Of a stretch of 64,000 nt of DNA, positions 36,888 through 44,397 are shown piece after piece (position 1 is the first letter of the stretch; every line of letters begins with the position of its first letter). Made by a program: the position numbers and the translations under genes. The notes under the pieces were generated by a model, which made no database searches, had not been told where the DNA came from, and saw nothing but the letters and a program-made list of their open reading frames with translations. The DNA comes from Streptomyces sp. XY006. Lineage in GTDB: Bacteria > Actinomycetota > Actinomycetes > Streptomycetales > Streptomycetaceae. The stretch is from assembly GCF_002237655.1 (NCBI RefSeq), contig NZ_NOKT01000023.1:62001-126000 (forward strand), in the 5' to 3' direction.

Positions 36888-37295
36888 TCAGGACTCGGCG
36901 ACTTCGGCGTACAGCTGGGACAGTTCGGGCACCCCGTGGGCGGCCCACTCGTGGCCGGAGTCCACGACGTCGAACTCCCGGCCGGAGGTGAGCCGCACGA
37001 CGGGCTGGCCGTCGGACCGGATCTCCCAGGCGGCGCCGGGCACCGTGCGCACGATCACGGTGCCCAGGTAGAGCCCGGCGTCGTTGCCGAGCCAGGTCAG
37101 GGTCTCCTCGTCGTCCCGCCAGCGCGGGACGAGCTGGTCGAGCGCCTCCAGGGAGGCCGCCGAGTCGTCCAGCCGGACACCCTCCCGGGACGCCTGGTAG
37201 CGGAGCAGTTCGCACTCGGCGAGGAGGTCCGCGATGCCCGCCGGATCGGGGAACCCCACCTTCGGGCGCCGGTGGCCCAGGAAAGGGATGTTCAT
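36888..37295 (-). CDS. DUF6278-like small protein
   Basis: 135 residues starting MNIPFLGHRRPKVGF, then LLAECELLRYQASREGVRLDDSAASLEALDQLVPRWRDDEE and a second half rich in beta strands (GNDAGLYLGTVIVRTVPGAAWEIR). This matches my memory of DUF6278, a Streptomyces family of unknown function. It is acidic, with no signal peptide or membrane helix, so probably cytosolic. A hairpin follows its stop. Confidence 0.72.
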   Translation of the reverse strand: MNIPFLGHRRPKVGFPDPAGIADLLAECELLRYQASREGVRLDDSAASLEALDQLVPRWRDDEETLTWLGNDAGLYLGTVIVRTVPGAAWEIRSDGQPVVRLTSGREFDVVDSGHEWAAHGVPELSQLYAEVAES

Positions 37296-37503
37296 ACGTC
37301 CAGCGTGTCATTCGTACCGCCGTATGCACCACAGGGCGCGCGGACCGGGCGCGGTGGCCGAGTTCACGCCGAGTTCGCGCGGCGCTCGTTGACGCGCCCC
37401 CGCCGTCTCCCTACTTTCACCGTGCGCCTTGCGCACCGGCGGTCGCGGGCTCTTCCGCGCGGCGGGTGTCGCGTCGTGTCCCGACGAGCGGGAGGAGTCG
37501 GCC

Positions 37504-39270
37504 GTGCGCCGATGTGTCCGGGGGATCCTGGTCGTCCTGGCCCTGTGCGGGTCACTGGTGCCGGCGGTGTCGGCGGAGGCCGCCGAGGCCCCACGCGCCG
37601 CGCCGCTGCCGCTGGAGCGGCTGTTCGACAACAGCGCCGTCAGCGACGACGGCCGGCCCGGGGAAGCGGACTTCGACGGCGCCGGGGCCTCGCTGTCGGC
37701 GGGCGACCTCACGGCCGCGGGCTGGACGCCCGGCCGCACCCTCACCGTGCAGGGTGCCCGGCTGACCTGGCCGAAGCGGCGGCCCGGTGAGCCGGACAAC
37801 GTCCGCGCCGCCGGGCAGGACGTCCGGGTCACCGGGCGCGGCGACGCCCTGGCCTTCCTGGTGGCGGGCACCTCCGGCGCGCCGGCGGGCGGCCCGGGCA
37901 CGGTGGTGTACGCGGACGGCACGCGCTCCGCGTACCGGCTGACCGCGCCCGACTGGCGCACCGGTCCGCTCGCCACCAAGGCCGTCGCCCTGCCGCACGT
38001 CAACACGCCCGGCGGGCAACTCGCCGAACGGGCCCGCCTGTACGTGGTGACGGTGCCGCTGGTTCCGGGGCGCGCGGTCGCCTCGGTGCGGCTGCCGGAC
38101 GCGGCCGGGCTGCACGTCTTCGCGGTCTCGGTCCGCGCGGCGACGGCGGGCTGGACGGGCGGCTGGACGACGTCCACCGGCGGCTACGCGGCCGTCGGGC
38201 CGTGGACGGACCGCACGCTGCGGCTGGTGGTGCACACCTCGGCCGGCGGGCCCCGGGTGCGGGTGCGGTTCGACAACACCTTCGCCGCGTCGCCCGTGCG
38301 GATCGGCCGTGCGACGGTGGCCGTGCGGGCGTCGGGGGCGGCCGCGCGGGGCACACCAGTGGCGCTGTCCTTCGGCGGGGCGGCGGGCGTGGAGATCCCG
38401 GCCGGGGCGCAGGCGTACAGCGACCCCCTCGGCTTCGCCGTGCCCGCCGGCACCGACCTGCTGGTGAGCTTCCACCTGCCCGGCACCGTGACGGCGGCGC
38501 CGGTGCACCGGCTCGCGCAGCAGCGGTCGTACGTCAGCGAACCCGGCGACCACACGGCGGACGGCTCGGCCGGGCCCTACACCTCGGTGATCACCGCCTG
38601 GCCGCTGCTGGCCGGGGTCGACGTGGGCGGCGGCCCGGGGTCCGTGGTGCTGCTCGGGGACTCGATCACCGACGGCGACAAATCGACGGTGGACGCGAAC
38701 CGGCGCTGGCCGGACGTCCTGGCCGGGCGGCTCCTCGCCCAGAGCGCCGTCCCGCGCTACGGCGTGCTCAACCAGGGCGTCTCGGGCAACCGGGTCGTCA
38801 CCGACCGGTACCCCGGCGACGGGGTGTCCACGGACACGGCCGGGGTGAGCGCCCTGCACCGGTTCGACCGGGACGTGCTCGCCCAGACGTCGGCGCGTAC
38901 GGCGATCGTCTTCGAGGGCGTCAACGACCTGCGGTGGGACACCTCGGCGGAGGGGGTGATCGCCGGGCTGCGGGAGCTCGCGGAGCGCGGGCGCGCCCGG
39001 GGCGTGCGGATGCTCGCCGCGACGATCCTGCCCTGTGCGGGCGAGGCGCGGTGCACCGCCGCCGTGGACACCGAGCGCCGGGCCGTGAACGCGTGGATCC
39101 GGGACGGCGGGGTCTTCGACGGCGTGCTCGACTTCGACGCGGTGGTCCGGGATCCGCAGCAGCCGTCCCGGATGCTGCCCGCCTACGACAGCGGGGACCA
39201 TCTGCATCCGGGCGACGCGGGCCTCGCGGCCCTGGCGGACTCGGTGGATCTGCGGCTGCTGCAGCCCTAG
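37504..39270 (+). CDS. Secreted SGNH/GDSL hydrolase with N-terminal beta domain
   Basis: 588 residues from the GTG at 37504, seven bases after GGAGGAG. A signal peptide (about 1-26) ends near VSAEAAEA. The N-terminal half (about 30-370) is beta-rich with two similar modules. The catalytic SGNH domain follows: GDSITDGD (nucleophile Ser), GVSGNRV (Gly), FEGVNDLRW (Asn) and a C-terminal DHLHPGDAG (Asp/His). It probably de-esterifies acylated polysaccharides or lipids outside the cell. Its TAG and the TAG of the opposing xth gene share the four bases CTAG (39267-39270). Confidence 0.9.
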   Translation: MRRCVRGILVVLALCGSLVPAVSAEAAEAPRAAPLPLERLFDNSAVSDDGRPGEADFDGAGASLSAGDLTAAGWTPGRTLTVQGARLTWPKRRPGEPDNVRAAGQDVRVTGRGDALAFLVAGTSGAPAGGPGTVVYADGTRSAYRLTAPDWRTGPLATKAVALPHVNTPGGQLAERARLYVVTVPLVPGRAVASVRLPDAAGLHVFAVSVRAATAGWTGGWTTSTGGYAAVGPWTDRTLRLVVHTSAGGPRVRVRFDNTFAASPVRIGRATVAVRASGAAARGTPVALSFGGAAGVEIPAGAQAYSDPLGFAVPAGTDLLVSFHLPGTVTAAPVHRLAQQRSYVSEPGDHTADGSAGPYTSVITAWPLLAGVDVGGGPGSVVLLGDSITDGDKSTVDANRRWPDVLAGRLLAQSAVPRYGVLNQGVSGNRVVTDRYPGDGVSTDTAGVSALHRFDRDVLAQTSARTAIVFEGVNDLRWDTSAEGVIAGLRELAERGRARGVRMLAATILPCAGEARCTAAVDTERRAVNAWIRDGGVFDGVLDFDAVVRDPQQPSRMLPAYDSGDHLHPGDAGLAALADSVDLRLLQP

Positions 39271-40046
39271 ACGTCGAGGTCCACCACGACCGGGGCGTGG
39301 TCCGAGGCGCCCTTGCCCTTGCGCTCCTCGCGGTCCACGTACGCGTCCTTGACGGCCTGCGCGAACGGCTCGTTGCCGTACACCAGGTCGATGCGCATGC
39401 CGCGGTTCTTCGGGAAGCAGAGCTGGCGGTAGTCCCAGTACGTGAAGGGGTGCTCGTACTTCAGGGGCCGCGGGACCACGTCCGACAGGCCGGCCTCGCG
39501 CAGCGAGGCCAGGGCGGCGCGCTCGGCGGGCGTGACGTGCGTGGAGCCCTCGAAGAACGCCGGGTCGAAGACGTCGTCGTCCGTCGGCGCCACGTTGTAG
39601 TCGCCCATCACCGCGAAGGGGCGGCCGCCGGCCGCGTCACCGGCGACGGCCGCCGTGAGGGCCTCGAACCACTGCAGCTTGTAGGCGTAGTGGGGGTGGT
39701 CCACCTCACGGCCGTTGGGCACGTAGACCGACCAGACGCGGACCGGGCCGCAGGTCGCCGAGATCGCACGGGGCTCCACCGAGCCGTCGAAGCCGGGGTC
39801 GCCGGGCAGGCCCTTCACGACGTCCTCGAGGCCGACGCGGGAGAGCACCGCCACGCCGTTCCACCGGCCGGTCGCGTGCACCGCCGACTCGTAGCCCAGC
39901 TCGCGCAGCTGCTCCGCGGGGAACTGCTCCTCGGCGACCTTGGCCTCCTGCAGGCACAGCACGTCCGTGCCGCTGCTCTCCAGCCAGGCCAGGAGCCTCG
40001 GCAGGCGGGCGGTGATCGAGTTCACGTTCCAGGTCGCGATGCGCAT
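39267..40046 (-). CDS. xth: Exodeoxyribonuclease III / AP endonuclease
   Basis: 259 residues. MRIATWNVNSITARLPRLLAWLE, the metal-binding LQEAKV (Glu), WSVYVPNGR, VMGDYNVAPTDDDVFDP, MRIDLVYGN and the terminal SDHAPVVVDL are the full exonuclease III/EEP set. It acts in base-excision repair on abasic sites and 3' blocks. Length is normal for the family. It is convergent with the SGNH hydrolase gene, and their stops overlap. Confidence 0.93.
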   Translation of the reverse strand: MRIATWNVNSITARLPRLLAWLESSGTDVLCLQEAKVAEEQFPAEQLRELGYESAVHATGRWNGVAVLSRVGLEDVVKGLPGDPGFDGSVEPRAISATCGPVRVWSVYVPNGREVDHPHYAYKLQWFEALTAAVAGDAAGGRPFAVMGDYNVAPTDDDVFDPAFFEGSTHVTPAERAALASLREAGLSDVVPRPLKYEHPFTYWDYRQLCFPKNRGMRIDLVYGNEPFAQAVKDAYVDREERKGKGASDHAPVVVDLDV

Positions 40047-40079
40047 GCCTCACAACCTACCCGGAGGGTGTGACAACAC

Positions 40080-40098
40080 GGCCCGGTCCCCGCGGGCC
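40080..40098 (-). terminator. Hairpin downstream of the MBL hydrolase gene
   Basis: GGCCCG (40080-40085) and CGGGCC (40093-40098) flank a seven-base loop directly after the minus-strand stop at 40100, ahead of the xth start at 40046. Confidence 0.45.
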
Positions 40099-40099
40099 C

Positions 40100-40735
40100 T
40101 CAGACCTCGGCGGAGTCCCCCGGGGTCAGCCGCAGGTGTTCCGAGCCGCCGAGCTGCCCGATCTGGCGGTCGTAGACGGGGCGGGCCAGGTCGGTGAGGA
40201 GGGCGTCGTGGATGTCGTAGGCGCGCCGCGGCCGCACCTCGCGGACGTAGTCGATGACCTCGGAGATCTTGCTCCAGGGGGCCATCACGGGAAGCATCAG
40301 CGTCTCGACCGGCTGGCCGGGGACGGTGAGGGCGTCGCCGGGGTGGAAGACCTTGCCGCCGTCGACGAGGTAGCCGACGTTGGTGATGCGCGGGATGTCC
40401 GGGTGGATCACCGCGTGGAGTTCGCCGTGGACCTGGACGTCGAAGCCCGCGGCGGTGAAGGTGTCGCCGTGGCCGACGGTGTGGACGCGGCCGGGAAAGG
40501 CGGAGGAGATCTTCTCCGCGACCGACTTCAGGGTCCAGATCTCGGCGGCCGGGTTGTCCTCCATCGCGGCGCGCAGCCGGAACTCGTCGAAGTGGTCGGG
40601 GTGCTCGTGGGTGACGAGGATCGCGTCCGCGCCGAGCGCGGCGTCCTCCTCGGTGAACCCGCCGGGGTCGAGGACGAGGGTCCGGCCGTCCTTCTCCAGG
40701 CGGACGCAGGCGTGCGACTTCTTCGTGAGCTTCAT
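40100..40735 (-). CDS. MBL-fold metal-dependent hydrolase (UlaG/lactonase-like)
   Basis: 211 residues. MKLTKKSHACVRLEKDGRTLVLDPGGF, the metal motif VTHEHPDHFD, GELHAVIH and KVFHPGDAL follow the short MBL pattern related to UlaG/YtkL proteins. It would hydrolyse a lactone or phosphodiester in the cytosol with two metals. Thirty-three bases separate it from the start of the PcaDC-like gene's 3' end, on the same strand, so they may be co-transcribed. Confidence 0.87.
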   Translation of the reverse strand: MKLTKKSHACVRLEKDGRTLVLDPGGFTEEDAALGADAILVTHEHPDHFDEFRLRAAMEDNPAAEIWTLKSVAEKISSAFPGRVHTVGHGDTFTAAGFDVQVHGELHAVIHPDIPRITNVGYLVDGGKVFHPGDALTVPGQPVETLMLPVMAPWSKISEVIDYVREVRPRRAYDIHDALLTDLARPVYDRQIGQLGGSEHLRLTPGDSAEV

Positions 40736-40768
40736 GATTCCATCCTGCCTCCGCGCTCCTGCGCGGGC

Positions 40769-42073
40769 TCACTCCTGGGGTGTGGTCTCCTCGCGGATGA
40801 CCTGCTGGGCCACCTTGAAGGCGCTGTTCGCCGCGGGCACGCCGCAGTAGACGGCCGCCTGGAGCAGCACTTCCTTGATCTCGCCGGGGGTCAGGCCGTT
40901 ACGCAGGGCGGCTCTGGTGTGGAAGGCCAGCTCGTCCAGGTGGCCGCCGGCGACCAGGGCGGTGAGGGTGACGCAGCTGCGGGTGCGCCGGTCCAGCCCG
41001 GGCCGGTCCCAGACCTCGCCCCAGGCGTAGCGGGTGACGAACTCCTGGAAGTCCCCCGAGAACTCGTCGGCCTGGGCCAGGGCCCGGTCCACGTGGGCGT
41101 CGCCGAGCACCTCCCGGCGGACCTTGAGCCCGGCGTCGTACGGGTCGGGCCGGCCCTGCCCCTGCGGTACGGCGACCGGGGCGATCTCGGCGACGGGGCC
41201 GGTCTGCGGCGGCTGCTGCGGGGCCGGGGAGAGGACCGGCTTGAGGGCGGCGGCGGGCAGGGCGGTCTGGCCGGTGGAGGTCTCGAAGACGGGCTGCCAG
41301 GCGGTGGAGAAGTGCCGCACGAGCAGGTCGGTGACGGCGGCGGGCTGCTCCACCGGCACCAGGTGCGAGGCCCCGGGGACGACGGCGAGGCGGGCGTCCG
41401 GGATGCCGGCGACCAGGGTGCGGGCCTCGGCGGGCCCGGTGACCTGGTCGTCCGAGCCGACGAGGACCAGGGTGGGGACGCCGACGCGGCCGAGCTCGCT
41501 GCGGACGTCGAAGGAGGCGAGCGCCTCGCAGGCGGCGATGTAGCAGCCGGGGTCGGTGGTGCGCACCATCTGCACGGCCCACTCGGTGATGGCGGGCTGC
41601 GCGGCGGCGAACCCGCCGGTGAACCAGCGCTCGGGCGCGGTCCGGGCCATGGGGTCGAGGCCGTTGGTGCGGACGATCACACCCCGCTGGCGGAACTCGT
41701 CGGCCGTGCCGAAGCGCGGCGAGGCCGCGATCAGCGCCAGGGAGGCGAGCCGCTCGGGGTGGCGCAGGGCCAGCTCGATGCCGACGGCGCCGCCGAGCGC
41801 GCAGCCGGCGTAGCCGAAGCGCTGCACCCCGAGGCCTTCCAGGGTGACCAGCAGCCGTGTGGTGAGGTCGGTGACCGAACCGGCCGGGTACGCGGGCGCG
41901 CCGCCGTGGCCCGGCAGGTCGAACCGGAAGACGCGCCACTGCTTGGTCAGCTCGGGGATCTGGCGGTCCCACATGTGCCATGTGGTACCCAGTGAGGGAC
42001 CCAGGATCAGGACCGGAGCGTCTTCTGGCCCGTCAAAGCGGTATTGCAGGGTGTTCGGGGGTGTCTCACTCAC
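40769..42073 (-). CDS. pcaL: PcaDC-type fusion: enol-lactone hydrolase plus carboxymuconolactone decarboxylase
   Basis: 434 residues from a GTG at 42073. The N-terminal alpha/beta hydrolase (about 1-260) has LGPSLGTTWHMWD, the nucleophile region GCALGGAVG (Cys in place of the usual Ser at the elbow; check) and PGASHLVPVEQPAA. A Pro-rich linker (about 270-315) leads to a carboxymuconolactone decarboxylase domain with TRYAWGEVWDRPGLDRRTRS. Such fusions do two steps of the beta-ketoadipate pathway, but no other pca gene is here. An IS110 element is inserted 30 bp upstream of the start codon. Confidence 0.85.
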   Translation of the reverse strand: MSETPPNTLQYRFDGPEDAPVLILGPSLGTTWHMWDRQIPELTKQWRVFRFDLPGHGGAPAYPAGSVTDLTTRLLVTLEGLGVQRFGYAGCALGGAVGIELALRHPERLASLALIAASPRFGTADEFRQRGVIVRTNGLDPMARTAPERWFTGGFAAAQPAITEWAVQMVRTTDPGCYIAACEALASFDVRSELGRVGVPTLVLVGSDDQVTGPAEARTLVAGIPDARLAVVPGASHLVPVEQPAAVTDLLVRHFSTAWQPVFETSTGQTALPAAALKPVLSPAPQQPPQTGPVAEIAPVAVPQGQGRPDPYDAGLKVRREVLGDAHVDRALAQADEFSGDFQEFVTRYAWGEVWDRPGLDRRTRSCVTLTALVAGGHLDELAFHTRAALRNGLTPGEIKEVLLQAAVYCGVPAANSAFKVAQQVIREETTPQE

Positions 42074-42101
42074 GCCCCAGACCCTCTCACGTCTCACGGA
42101 C

Positions 42102-43304
42102 GCCCCTATAACGCGGGGGCGCGGGAAACCGGTCTGACCAGGTTGAAGACCTCGCGGGCCGCATATCGCTTGAGGCATCGGATGATCTCGCGTCGGGTCT
42201 TGCCCTCCTGAGTGCGGCGTTCGTAGTACGCCTGGGTGCGCGGGTCGTGGCGCAGGCGGGTGAACACGATGCGGTGCAGGGCCGCGTTCGCCCGTCGGTC
42301 GCCGCCGCAGTTGAGCCGGCGCGTGCTCCGACGGCCCGACGAATACTCGATGGGGCTGACTCCGCAAAGGGCAGCAAAGGACGCCTCGGAGTTCAGTCGC
42401 TCGGGGTTGTCTCCCATGGTGATCAGCAGGGTGACGGCGCTGTCCGGGCCGATGCCCACCGGTACGAGCAGTTGCGGGGCGTGGTGTTCGACGAGCCGGG
42501 TCAGGCGCTGGTTCAGCTCATTGATCTGCGCGGTGAGCTGTTCGATGCGCTCGGCGAGCATGCGCAACGTCAGGTGGGTGGCCTGGGCCACCGCCTTCTC
42601 GTCTCCCCCACCATCGGGTGGGCTGAGGGTCGCGCAGATGGGGAACAGCTCCGCATTGCCCAAGCTCGACAACCGCTCCCGCAGGGCGGGGTCGGCGATG
42701 ACCAAGACGGCCTTGAGCTGGTTGATCGCCTGGGTACGGGCCTTGACCGCGGAGTCCTTGGCGAGTTTGTGGATCCGGGCGCTGTGCACGGGTCCGCCAC
42801 CGGATTTGGCCTGGGCCCGGGCGCGACCGCTGAGCACGGCTCGCGCTGCGGCCTGCGCATCGAGAGGGTCCGACTTGCCGAGCATACGGCGGGCCGTGTG
42901 GTCGGGCCGGTTCACTTCGAGCACCTGGATCTGCTGAGCGAGCAGGTAACGGGACAGGCCCGCGCCGAAGGTGCCGGTGCCCTCCACGCCGGCCCGGCGC
43001 ACCGCACCCCGCTTGCGGGCCCACACGAGCAGTTGTCGGTAACCGGCCGCCGTTGCCGGAAAGGACTCGGTTCCCATGACCTCCCCCAGCGGGGAGACCA
43101 CGGCGGCGACGTGAACCTCGCCGTGGGTGTCCACACCCAGGACGACCTCGCGCCGAACAGGCGGATCCGTGCTCGAGGAGGTGCTGCGCTGTCTGGTCGT
43201 CATGGCGGTTCCCTTCCCGCGTGATGACGTGCTGGGTGAATGGCACCGGCCTGCTCGGGCGGTCTGAACCGTGATGGCGCCTGAAACTCGGCAAGGCCCC
43301 TATA
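42102..43304 (-). mobile_element. IS110-family insertion sequence
   Basis: About 1.2 kb carrying one transposase. The 9-mer GCCCCTATA occurs at both boundaries (42102-42110 and 43296-43304), and only one copy would remain if the element were removed. Joining the flanks gives a site containing the palindrome CCCTATAGGG, as expected for IS110 elements that recombine at short cores. No terminal inverted repeats are evident, again typical. Upstream of the transposase about 100 bp of non-coding DNA remains inside the element, where this family often encodes its guide (bridge) RNA. Confidence 0.8.
42106..43203 (-). CDS. IS110-family transposase
   Basis: 365 residues. The N-terminal DEDD/RuvC-like domain begins VVLGVDTHGEVHVAAVV (Asp25) and continues with VEGTGTFGAG and KSDPLDAQAAARA. 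The C-terminal Transposase_20 domain has GIGPDSAVTLLITMGD and the serine region CGVSPIEYSSGRR. Full length and apparently intact. The last codons are TTA TAG, formed right at the left 9-mer of the element, so the stop codon lies in the insertion junction. GGGAAGGGAACC precedes the ATG. Confidence 0.92.
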   Translation of the reverse strand: MTTRQRSTSSSTDPPVRREVVLGVDTHGEVHVAAVVSPLGEVMGTESFPATAAGYRQLLVWARKRGAVRRAGVEGTGTFGAGLSRYLLAQQIQVLEVNRPDHTARRMLGKSDPLDAQAAARAVLSGRARAQAKSGGGPVHSARIHKLAKDSAVKARTQAINQLKAVLVIADPALRERLSSLGNAELFPICATLSPPDGGGDEKAVAQATHLTLRMLAERIEQLTAQINELNQRLTRLVEHHAPQLLVPVGIGPDSAVTLLITMGDNPERLNSEASFAALCGVSPIEYSSGRRSTRRLNCGGDRRANAALHRIVFTRLRHDPRTQAYYERRTQEGKTRREIIRCLKRYAAREVFNLVRPVSRAPAL

Positions 43305-44397
43305 GGGACACGCCCTGTGGCTCGGTGGCAGGCAGCATCCCGCAACGGCAGTCGACAGGTCCGTGACTGGACACCTCGGTCAAAGATCTCAAGAGTCAGA
43401 CCCCGTACGGGACGGCATCACGCAACTGTCCCATCGCTCCCCGGGCATCGTCACGTCCCGACCGCAGCCGGACAACTTCGCACGAACCAGGTCCCAGGTC
43501 GGCTGGAGCATACTGAGATGAGTAGAAACCCGGCCCACTCGTGACCATCTTTGACGGACATCCGTCTGGCCTGCCGCGCGGTCGTCACTTCATCGACCAT
43601 CGCGTCAGCGGCTTCCCCCGTCCTCTTTCCGGTGAACGGCTTTCCACAGGTCTGCAGCGGGTACCGACGGTGCGCGGTGCGGCGAGCCCGGCGCTCTCGT
43701 TGTCTCGATCAGCTGCTGGCCGAGGTCGGTCATGACGGTCCCGTGCTTCGGGGCGGGCGCCCGGGGGACTGGAGGACATGGCGGGACCTACTTCGAACGG
43801 GTCACAGCCGGTCGCATGCCCGTGCGCGACGGACTCGGTGAGATCTTGCAGACGGGGGCGGGCCCCTCCACTTCGTCGAACACTCGGGGAAACGGGGAGC
43901 TCATGAGTTCTGACGTAGCCGGGATCGCCGCTCGTAGGGCGCCGCCGGCAGGAGTTCAACACCACACACCACGCCGTGGTCGGGGATCCTCGACGACCAG
44001 GGCGTGCAGCGCTTCGCGAGAGCGGCGGCCCCCTCCATCGACGGGAGTTCCCGCTGCCTGCTCGGATTTCCCACGGAGCTCTCCTGTACGGCGGGACGCG
44101 GCCGGCGTTCGCCCTCCTTGGTCATGGTTGCCCGAATCCGGACCACGAAATCCGGATCTCCGTAGGGGTTCGGCTGGCCCAGATCGTGTCCGAGAGCGCA
44201 CCGTGGCCGGCCGATGCCACACGCGGGCAATGCGCAGGAACCGCCTCGAAGTGACTCAGAGCTTGCAATATCCGCCAAAGCATCATTCTCATGCCCACGC
44301 TCGCCTAGATTCAGCCGTCCGTCATGGCACCCGCCTTCCCGTAAGCGGAGACGACGGAAGACCAAGGCGGTGGTGCCGGAGCACGAAGAGCGAGGGC
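43305..44397. other. 1.1-kb region without a convincing gene
   Basis: Between the IS element and the PAS/SpoIIE gene I see many open frames on both strands, but none has steady third-position GC bias plus a ribosome site or a known motif. GC content is somewhat lower than in the flanks. One weak small ORF is listed separately. The frame that reads into the downstream gene from 43732 has no support before 44398. Confidence 0.5.
43602..43733 (-). CDS. Possible 43-residue small protein
   Basis: From the ATG at 43733: MTDLGQQLIETTRAPGSPH..., ending LWKAVHRKEDGGSR. The composition looks protein-like, but no clear ribosome-binding site is present and the region is poor in genes. It may equally be a remnant. 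I do not recognise it. Confidence 0.25.

Noticed and set aside
43732..44397. Upstream extension of the PAS/SpoIIE gene to 43732
   Set aside because: The added 222 residues are Arg/Pro/Ser-rich without motif, and a ribosome-like GAGGG and a natural N-terminus appear at 44398.
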